DNA from: Clostridia bacterium
GTDB taxonomy: Bacteria; Bacillota; Clostridia; UMGS1810
Length of the DNA: 20,010 bases
Reading direction: 5' to 3'
Assembly (NCBI GenBank): GCA_016293435.1
Contig: JAEDEG010000043.1
Coordinates: 1 to 20,010 of the forward strand
Shown: piece by piece, positions 14,776-20,010 of the stretch
Layout of the letters: each line of letters starts with the position of its first letter
Numbering within the stretch: position 1 is the first letter of the stretch
Position numbers and translations under genes: made by a program
Notes under the pieces: model-generated
Databases searched by the model: none
What the model was told of the DNA's origin: nothing
The model's input: the letters and a program-made list of their open reading frames with translations, nothing else

Positions 14776-15126
14776 TTGGAGCGTAATACCAATTTAAAAT
14801 TGTTATCGGCATTGCTGATTTTGACAACTTTGCTGACCTTTTTTTGCGCATCATACATTCCCTGTGACTCTGAAGATTTTTCCGGCATAAGATATTCATG
14901 GGAGGATGCCCCGATAGTCGGGTTTCCCTCTCTCAACCCGGCTTTGTGCAGAGAGGTTCGTTTTGTGAGAGATACTCTTTGCGAAGCAATTGTAAAGAAC
15001 AATGATATTTACTGGAAAAGTATTTTTTCGTTGGTATTTACGGTTTTGGTTTGTTTGGTTATTTTGATGTATTTTAACATCACTGCAGATATACCCAAGA
15101 CAAGAAAATACAGATTATTGATTTGA
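14776..15126 (+). CDS. Unrecognised two-span membrane protein upstream of secD
   Basis: I do not recognise this family. From TTG 14776 the product has 116 residues. One hydrophobic span is at about 8-26, then an extracytoplasmic stretch of about 55 residues containing Cys30, Cys58 and Cys69, then a second span at about 82-100 and a short basic tail. There is no lipobox. I chose TTG 14776 because AGGTGAG lies just upstream. An earlier in-frame TTG at 14740 overlaps the previous stop but lacks a ribosome binding site. It sits 33 nt after the TIGR04086-like gene and 47 nt before secD, so it is probably co-transcribed with the Sec cluster. Confidence 0.65.
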   Translation: MERNTNLKLLSALLILTTLLTFFCASYIPCDSEDFSGIRYSWEDAPIVGFPSLNPALCREVRFVRDTLCEAIVKNNDIYWKSIFSLVFTVLVCLVILMYFNITADIPKTRKYRLLI

Positions 15127-15173
15127 TATTTGTTTGCTTTTAATATACTAAATAAAATCAAGGAGGATTACTA

Positions 15174-16430
15174 ATGAAAGCAAAAAGCATAACAAAATTT
15201 GTTATTGCCTGTCTTTTGACAGCAATAGTTGCATATGTTGCGGCATATGGTTTAAATTTAGGATTTATCGACAAGTTTATACCTGCATCTTTTGATAATG
15301 ATTTTGGTATAAAGAAAGGTTTTGACCTCGCAGGCGGTTCTGTTATCGTATTTGAACCCGAGGTAGAAGACCTTGGCGCAGTGAGCGAAGAGGATATTTC
15401 AGCTGCTGTTGCGGCTCTCCGTCTTCGTCTCGACAGCAACGGCCTCAACGAGGCTCTCGTTTCTGAACAGGTTTCTGACAATCAGAAGAGACTTCGTGTA
15501 GAAATTCCCGCAGTTACCGACCCTAACGAAGCTATCGAGTATCTCGGTGCAACTGCAAGTCTTTCTTTCAAAGACCCCGACGGCAAAGAAGTTCTCAACG
15601 GTTCGCACGTTGAAGAAGCAATCCCTACCTCTACTCAGGACGGTAAAATTGTTGTTCAGCTCAAGTTCTCGGGTGAGGGACAGAGCCTCTTTAGCGAAGC
15701 TACCGCACGTCTTGTAGGACAGCAGCTTTCAATTTATATAGACAACAACCTTATCTCAAGCCCCAAGGTTAATGAAGCAATCAATTCCGATACCTGTATC
15801 ATCGAAGGCGACTTTGATTCCGAAAGTGCAAAGCTTCTTGCAAATCAGATTACATCAGGTACACTTCCTTTTGCTCTCAAGCCTATCAGTCAAAACAGCG
15901 TTGGTGCACAGCTCGGTGACGATGCTTTAAACAGAAGTCTCATGGCAGGCGGTATAGGTCTCATTCTTGTAATGCTCTTTATGGTTATTATGTACAGAAT
16001 GTGCGGCCTTATTGCAGACATTGCACTTATCGGATATGTTTCAATTGTTGCCCTTATTCTAAACGGTTTTGATATTCAGCTCACACTTCCCGGTATCGCA
16101 GGTATAATTCTTACAATCGGTACTGCGGTTGATGCCAACGTAGTTATTTTTGAAAGAATAAAAGAAGAAATTAAAACAGGCAAAACTCTCCGTGCATCTG
16201 TTGATTCCGGATTTAACAGAGCGTTTACGGCAATCATCGATGCCAATATCACTACAATAATTGCCGCTGTTGTACTATGGTACTTTGGTACAGGTACTAT
16301 TATCGGATTTGCAAAGACCTTGTTCATCGGTACAATTGTAAGTATGTTTACCGCAATTATCGTTACCAAGTTCTTGCTTCGTCAGCTTGTTGGATTCGGT
16401 ATCAAAAATCCCAAGCTCTACAGTGCATAA
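15174..16430 (+). CDS. secD: Protein translocase subunit SecD
   Basis: Membrane protein that uses the proton-motive force to complete protein export through SecYEG. The 418-residue product is the compact Gram-positive SecD. One span lies at about 8-26, followed by GFDLAGG (49-55), the family's D1 motif. A periplasmic head domain spans about 60-245, including the ISSPKVNEAI segment. A five-span RND-type membrane block then runs from about 255 to the end, with TLPGIAGIILTIGTAVDANVVIFERIKEE carrying the conserved charged residues of the fourth span. AAGGAGGA precedes ATG 15174. secF follows after 18 nt; secD and secF are not fused here. Confidence 0.96.
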   Translation: MKAKSITKFVIACLLTAIVAYVAAYGLNLGFIDKFIPASFDNDFGIKKGFDLAGGSVIVFEPEVEDLGAVSEEDISAAVAALRLRLDSNGLNEALVSEQVSDNQKRLRVEIPAVTDPNEAIEYLGATASLSFKDPDGKEVLNGSHVEEAIPTSTQDGKIVVQLKFSGEGQSLFSEATARLVGQQLSIYIDNNLISSPKVNEAINSDTCIIEGDFDSESAKLLANQITSGTLPFALKPISQNSVGAQLGDDALNRSLMAGGIGLILVMLFMVIMYRMCGLIADIALIGYVSIVALILNGFDIQLTLPGIAGIILTIGTAVDANVVIFERIKEEIKTGKTLRASVDSGFNRAFTAIIDANITTIIAAVVLWYFGTGTIIGFAKTLFIGTIVSMFTAIIVTKFLLRQLVGFGIKNPKLYSA

Positions 16431-16448
16431 GAGGAGGGTTATAAGAAT

Positions 16449-17309
16449 ATGTTTAACATTATAGAAAAAAGAAAAATACTGTTCACTATACCCTGTATCA
16501 TCATTCTTGCAGGTATTATCTGCTTTTTCGTGTTTGGCGGTCTCAATACCGACATCGATTTTACCGGTGGTACAGCAATGGAAATAGAACTCGGTGAAGA
16601 ATTTAACGAAGATGCTATCCGCGATGCTATCAATCCCGTTGAGGGTGTAACCGTTTCTTCGGTTCAGAGCTCCGGTGATCAAAAGGCAATCGTTAAAACA
16701 ACAGATATTCCGCAGGATAAGTTTGAAGCCGTTCAGCAAGCACTCAAAACCGCATTTCCCGAAAGCGAGATAATATCCAGAGACTCAGTAAGTGCAACTA
16801 TGGGTAAAGAAATGTGGCTCAATGCTGCAAAGGCAATAATTCTTGCGGTTATTCTCATGCTTGTGTATATCGGTTTCAGATTTGATTTGTGGTCAGGTCT
16901 TGCGGCAATTTGTGCTCTTGTACACGATGTGCTCATAGTTATCTCTGTGTATGCAATATTCCAGCTTCCGATAAACTCAACATTTATTGCTGCACTTTTA
17001 ACTGTTCTCGGTTATTCTATCAATGCAACAATCGTTGTGTTTGACCGCGTAAGAGAAAATTCACGCCTTATCAGAAAGCAGAGCTTTGACAGTATAGTTA
17101 ATACCAGTGTATGGCAGACTCTCGGCCGTTCAATAAACACAACCGTTACAACTCTTATTACACTTGTATGTCTTTATATTCTTGGTGTTACATCAATCAA
17201 AGACTTTATGCTTCCCCTTATTATAAGTGTTGTATGCGGCTGCTACTCTTCGGTATTCCTCTCGGGTCAGTTCTGGGCAATATTTAAGGGTGCTAAGAAA
17301 AAACAATAA
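16449..17309 (+). CDS. secF: Protein translocase subunit SecF
   Basis: Partner of SecD in the Sec translocase. It has 286 residues: a first span at about 10-30, the signature DIDFTGGTAMEI (from residue 35), a small periplasmic domain, and five further spans from about 120. The conserved LGYSINATIVVFDRVREN motif matches the SecD equivalent. The ribosome binding site GGAGGG lies 10 nt before ATG 16449. It is the last gene of the cluster, and a strong terminator follows about 30 nt downstream. Confidence 0.96.
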   Translation: MFNIIEKRKILFTIPCIIILAGIICFFVFGGLNTDIDFTGGTAMEIELGEEFNEDAIRDAINPVEGVTVSSVQSSGDQKAIVKTTDIPQDKFEAVQQALKTAFPESEIISRDSVSATMGKEMWLNAAKAIILAVILMLVYIGFRFDLWSGLAAICALVHDVLIVISVYAIFQLPINSTFIAALLTVLGYSINATIVVFDRVRENSRLIRKQSFDSIVNTSVWQTLGRSINTTVTTLITLVCLYILGVTSIKDFMLPLIISVVCGCYSSVFLSGQFWAIFKGAKKKQ

Positions 17310-17341
17310 TTTGTGAGATTTAAGTTTGACAATAAAATTTT

Positions 17342-17375
17342 ATCAGCGCGGCTTAACCTGCTGCGCTGATTTTTT
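17342..17375 (+). terminator. Intrinsic terminator after secF
   Basis: ATCAGCGCGGC (17342-17352) pairs with 17360-17370 over 11 bp, including one G-U pair, around a 7-nt loop. A run of six T residues (17370-17375) follows. It ends the yajC-secF unit. Confidence 0.92.
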
Positions 17376-17386
17376 ACATTAGGTTA

Positions 17387-17415
17387 TTGACAACGGTGGA
17401 TATATATGTTATAAT
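17387..17415 (+). promoter_or_regulatory. Consensus sigma-A promoter of the aminotransferase gene
   Basis: TTGACA (17387-17392), 17-nt spacer, TATAAT (17410-17415): a full consensus match. The start point is expected near 17422, giving a leader of about 60 nt. I see no riboswitch-like fold in it. Confidence 0.9.
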
Positions 17416-17482
17416 GAAATCGGTAATTAATTCAGGCAATAAATTAATCTATCGAATAAATAAATTTACGGAGGTAAACAAA

Positions 17483-18793
17483 ATGGCAGAAACAACAGAT
17501 TTTCGTTACAACACCGGAGCGACAAAGGTTCCGTGGGCAGCAGTTGGAGAAAACTACAACGCTGCAGATCTTATGGAAGTTATCAGCTTTCTCATGCAGG
17601 GTGAAGGCCCCGAATACGATCAGGCAATAAAGGCTGTTTATGAGCAGGTCAAAAAGCTTGATGCGGTTTCCACACCTCCCGGAAAGCTCACTACAGACAA
17701 GCAGGTTGCAGCAGCAGAGGCAGCTTGCAATGCGTATCTTGGTACTGATAGCTCCACTTTTGTTACAAACTGTACAGCAGGCTTTGAAATTGCCTACAAA
17801 TATGCAGGCATCAAAGAGGGTGACGAGGTTATCGTTCCTGCTATCACATTTGTAGCTACAATGGCCTATCCTCTGGCAGTAGGAGCTAAGCTTGTGTTTG
17901 CAGATATCGATCCACGTACTCTTAATATGGATCCCGCAGACGTAGCTAAAAAGATTACTCCCAAAACAAAAATGATAGTTCCGGTACATATCGGCGGTTA
18001 TCCTGTAGACCTCGACCCCATAATCGAGCTTGCAAGAAAAAACAATATCCTTGTTTTAGAAGATGCTGCTCATGCGTTCGGTGCAATGTATAAAGGCAAA
18101 AAGATTGGTACAATCGGTGATTTTGCTGCATACAGCTTCCACGAGGTAAAAAATATCACCTCCTTTGGTGAGGGCGGTATCGTAACCACCACAATCCCGG
18201 GCTTTGGAGATGATATGAAGCGTGCACGCTTCCTTGGTCTCGACTTTGGCACAACTCCCATTAAGGATTGGCTCTACAACGTAACACCAATTCCCGGCAA
18301 AGAAAAGCCCTTCGTTGCTCTCAACTATTCACCTACCGAAATTCAGGGCCTCGGACTTAAGCTCCAGATTGCGCGTAACGATAAGATTATTGCAGAGCGT
18401 CGTGCTGCTGCGGAATATCTCAACAGCCGTTTTGCAGAAAATGATGCAATTATCTGTCAGGATATGGGCAATGACGATATCAAACCCACATTCCATCTGT
18501 ATCTTCTCCAGATTGACCCTGCAAAAGCGGGCGGAGACATTCAGGTTCTCAAGCAAAAGCTTGAAGATAAGAGTGTTACTCAGATTGCTCACTTCGGACC
18601 TCTCTATCGCTTTAAGGTAGTTCAGGATATGGGTTATGATTCGGATGAAATAGCAAAAACATGTCCCAATTGTGAAGAAGTATTCTACAAACGCTTTACA
18701 CATCTGCCTCTTTACGGTCTTTCCAAAGAGCAGCTCGAATATATGGCTGATGCCGTACTCGAATCGGTTGCTGAAATGCAGGCAGGTAAATAA
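17483..18793 (+). CDS. DegT/DnrJ/EryC1/StrS-family PLP aminotransferase
   Basis: Fold-type I PLP enzyme of the sugar-aminotransferase family, which usually aminates keto-sugars or cyclitols using glutamate or glutamine. The 436-residue product, somewhat longer than the common 370-400, has an N-terminal extension. The family blocks are in order: VTNCTAGFEIAY, GDEVIVPAITFVAT (113-126), a VFADIDP motif, EDAAHAFGA (Asp194 contacting PLP) and SFHEVKNITSFGEGG with the PLP lysine at Lys223. A CPNC motif near residue 394 is unusual to my eye. ATG 17483 has GGAGG 8 nt upstream; a longer in-frame reading starts inside the promoter. It is monocistronic between its own promoter and terminator. Its substrate cannot be told from context, although the next gene is a sugar-epimerase-like protein. 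Confidence 0.88.
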   Translation: MAETTDFRYNTGATKVPWAAVGENYNAADLMEVISFLMQGEGPEYDQAIKAVYEQVKKLDAVSTPPGKLTTDKQVAAAEAACNAYLGTDSSTFVTNCTAGFEIAYKYAGIKEGDEVIVPAITFVATMAYPLAVGAKLVFADIDPRTLNMDPADVAKKITPKTKMIVPVHIGGYPVDLDPIIELARKNNILVLEDAAHAFGAMYKGKKIGTIGDFAAYSFHEVKNITSFGEGGIVTTTIPGFGDDMKRARFLGLDFGTTPIKDWLYNVTPIPGKEKPFVALNYSPTEIQGLGLKLQIARNDKIIAERRAAAEYLNSRFAENDAIICQDMGNDDIKPTFHLYLLQIDPAKAGGDIQVLKQKLEDKSVTQIAHFGPLYRFKVVQDMGYDSDEIAKTCPNCEEVFYKRFTHLPLYGLSKEQLEYMADAVLESVAEMQAGK

Positions 18794-18796
18794 AAT

Positions 18797-18842
18797 AAAG
18801 CAAGCATGTGGTTTGAAGTTTCAAATCATATGCTTGCTTTTT
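18797..18842 (+). terminator. Intrinsic terminator after the aminotransferase gene
   Basis: A stem of about 20 bp between 18797 and 18840, with two G-U pairs and a 4-nt loop. It has AAAGCAAGCAT on the left and ATGCTTGCTTT on the right, ending in a T-run to 18842. It begins 3 nt after the stop codon. Confidence 0.92.
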
Positions 18843-18852
18843 AATATTGCTC

Positions 18853-18881
18853 TTGCGTTATTTGTTTTTGAATGATATAAT
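18853..18881 (+). promoter_or_regulatory. Sigma-A promoter of the epimerase-like gene
   Basis: TTGCGT (18853-18858), 17-nt spacer, TATAAT (18876-18881). The start is expected near 18888. The -10 box overlaps the first copy of an 18-nt direct repeat. Confidence 0.78.
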
Positions 18882-18894
18882 AAAATTTGTGATT
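18877..18894 (+). repeat. 18-nt direct repeat, copy 1
   Basis: ATAATAAAATTTGTGATT occurs here and again at 19902-19919, on either side of the epimerase-like gene. This copy overlaps the promoter -10 box. Confidence 0.6.
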
Positions 18895-18942
18895 AGCATT
18901 TTTCACCGACATATATTTTAACTGAAAGGAAACGATTTGATT

Positions 18943-19905
18943 ATGAATAAATATATAGGATGTGAGCATCAGCTCTACGGTGTTGAAGAAGTACGCCTTG
19001 TAGGCGGCAAGGGTGACGGAATGAGACTTCTCAATGTTCGCAACGGAAAGGGCCTTGAATTTTCGGTTTCTCTTGACCGCTGTGCCGATATTTCACGCCT
19101 TAGCTTTAAAGGGGATAATATGGCATATTTTTCGCCGGCAGGCTATGTTTCACCCAAATATTATGACAATAAGGGCATAGGATTTCTTAAGTCTTTTACC
19201 GCCGGTTTTTTCACAACCTGCGGTCTGACTGCGGTCGGCTCACCGTGTACAGACAACGGCGATGAGCTTCCTCTTCACGGCACAATATCTCACACTCCCG
19301 CCGAAAGCTTTGGATATTGGGCAGATTATGAAGCAATCCACATCAAGGTTTTGATTCGCGATGCCGCTTTGTTTGCACATCAGCTTGTTTTGGAAAGGGA
19401 ATATATTTGCTCTCTCGAAAAAAATGAAATTCAGCTAAAGGATGTTGTCAAAAATATCGGTTCGGTCGATACGCCCTTTGAAATTTTGTATCATTGCAAT
19501 ATGGGATATCCGCTTTTATCCGAAAATGCTGAAATTACAATTCCATCTACTAAGATTATTCCCCGAAATGACCATGCAGCATCGGGAATAGATAACTGCC
19601 TTGTGGTCGAATCACCTCAAAACGGCTATGAAGAAATGTGCTTCTATCATAAGCTCAGCGGCAACCCCTCTGTATCTATATATAACAATGATATCGGTAA
19701 GGGGCTTTCCATAAGCTATAACACTGCCGAACTTCCTTTTTTCACCCAGTGGAAAATGATGGGAGAAAGAGAGTATGTTATGGGTTTTGAGCCCGGCAAT
19801 TGCACTCCCGACGGCAGAGATGTAATGAGAGAGAAGGGGCTTTTGCAGTTTCTTAAAGCGGGAGAGGAGTTTAGCTGCAGTCTGAATTTTAAATTCGTAG
19901 AATAA
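18943..19905 (+). CDS. Aldose 1-epimerase-like protein (DUF4432 type)
   Basis: A beta-sandwich carbohydrate-binding protein of the galactose mutarotase-like superfamily, probably interconverting sugar anomers; the substrate is unknown. It has about 320 residues. Recognisable blocks are GVEEVRLVGGKGDGMRLL near the N-terminus, LDRCADISRLSFKG, FFTTCGLTAVGSPC, ELPLHGTISHTPAE (with a conserved-looking His), LYHCNMGYPLL, and a C-terminal EPGNCTPDGRD. The match is to the DUF4432/YphB-like branch rather than classical GalM, judged by pattern. The start is uncertain: ATG 18943 is 12 nt from AAAGGA, while an in-frame TTG at 18937 is 6 nt from it. It has its own promoter. No T-run terminator follows directly, but the 54-nt repeat hairpin begins about 50 nt downstream. 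Confidence 0.82.
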   Translation: MNKYIGCEHQLYGVEEVRLVGGKGDGMRLLNVRNGKGLEFSVSLDRCADISRLSFKGDNMAYFSPAGYVSPKYYDNKGIGFLKSFTAGFFTTCGLTAVGSPCTDNGDELPLHGTISHTPAESFGYWADYEAIHIKVLIRDAALFAHQLVLEREYICSLEKNEIQLKDVVKNIGSVDTPFEILYHCNMGYPLLSENAEITIPSTKIIPRNDHAASGIDNCLVVESPQNGYEEMCFYHKLSGNPSVSIYNNDIGKGLSISYNTAELPFFTQWKMMGEREYVMGFEPGNCTPDGRDVMREKGLLQFLKAGEEFSCSLNFKFVE

Positions 19906-19919
19906 TAAAATTTGTGATT
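19902..19919 (+). repeat. 18-nt direct repeat, copy 2
   Basis: Exact second copy of 18877-18894, beginning within the stop codon region of the epimerase-like gene. There is no TATAAT in this copy, so it is not simply a duplicated promoter. Confidence 0.6.
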
Positions 19920-19956
19920 TGATGCTAAAATAGGCTTTTTCATTAAACATGTGATT

Positions 19957-20010
19957 AATATAACTAAATTAAGATGTCCCCCGCCTCTATAGACGGCGGG
20001 TGACATTTAA
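19957..20010 (+). repeat. 54-nt dispersed repeat, copy 2, reaching the window edge
   Basis: Matches the minus strand of 12815-12868 at 53 of 54 bases, with one change in the hairpin loop. The unit may continue past the window. As with copy 1, it lies just 3' of a gene and in the same polarity, here about 50 nt after the epimerase-like stop, so its GC hairpin could end that transcript. Confidence 0.85.

Noticed and set aside
15127..15173. Separate promoter for secD
   Set aside because: A TATACT is present, but no -35 box stands at proper spacing; read-through from the yajC promoter is sufficient.
17387..17482. N-terminal extension of the aminotransferase from an upstream ATG
   Set aside because: It would begin inside a perfect -35/-10 promoter and upstream of a strong ribosome binding site placed for ATG 17483.

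Overview
The window looks like chromosomal DNA of a low-to-moderate GC Firmicute, most likely a Clostridia member (an Oscillospirales-type gut lineage is my guess). The signs are strong Shine-Dalgarno sites, several promoters at or near the sigma-A consensus with 17-nt spacers, a complete hisZGDCBHAF-IE-K operon, a yajC / TIGR04086-type / secD / secF cluster, and a ParE/ParC-like topoisomerase pair. I see no prophage, CRISPR array, transposase, rRNA or tRNA. The content is core housekeeping DNA, and the less expected material lies between the genes.

Layout. (1) 1-4013, plus strand: a type IIA topoisomerase B subunit cut by the window start, then its A subunit. (2) 4027-4088: a long hairpin between convergent transcription units that can stop both. 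(3) 4104-12522, minus strand: ten histidine genes transcribed right to left as hisZ, hisG, hisD, hisC, hisB, hisH, hisA, hisF, hisIE and hisK. Together they cover every step from PRPP plus ATP to histidine. Three junctions are 4-nt ATGA overlaps and hisZ/hisG overlap by 8 nt, so translation is probably coupled. The one large gap (113 nt, hisD-hisC) holds unusual GC-rich sequence. (4) 12523-12861: the his promoter with a palindrome over its -10 box, and upstream of it an array of hairpins that includes a dispersed 54-nt repeat. (5) 12862-13692, minus strand: a pyridoxal/pyridoxamine kinase-like gene. (6) 13693-13874: divergent promoters. (7) 13875-17309, plus strand: yajC, a small TIGR04086-like membrane protein, an unrecognised two-span membrane protein, secD and secF, closed by a terminator. 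(8) 17483-18790, plus strand: a stand-alone DegT/DnrJ/EryC1/StrS aminotransferase with its own promoter and terminator. (9) 18943-19905, plus strand: an aldose-1-epimerase-like (DUF4432-type) protein. (10) 19957-20010: the second copy of the 54-nt repeat, running to the window edge.

How the parts work together. The his operon is self-contained. HisG is the short form and needs HisZ, HisB is the dehydratase only, and the phosphatase step is supplied by the PHP-type HisK. No T-box leader fits in the short 5' UTR, so repression at the -10 palindrome is the visible control. YajC, SecD and SecF form the accessory part of the Sec translocase. The topoisomerase pair handles chromosome decatenation or supercoiling.

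The observations most worth a second look are: the 54-nt repeat placed just 3' of two unrelated genes in the same polarity, one copy of which contains the stop codon of the kinase; the operator-like palindrome at the his promoter; a 13-bp hairpin that buries the ribosome binding site of the TIGR04086-like gene; the GC-rich hisD-hisC spacer; and a Gly at the quinolone-contact Ser position of the topoisomerase A subunit. I found no convincing evidence of a wholly new multi-gene system.
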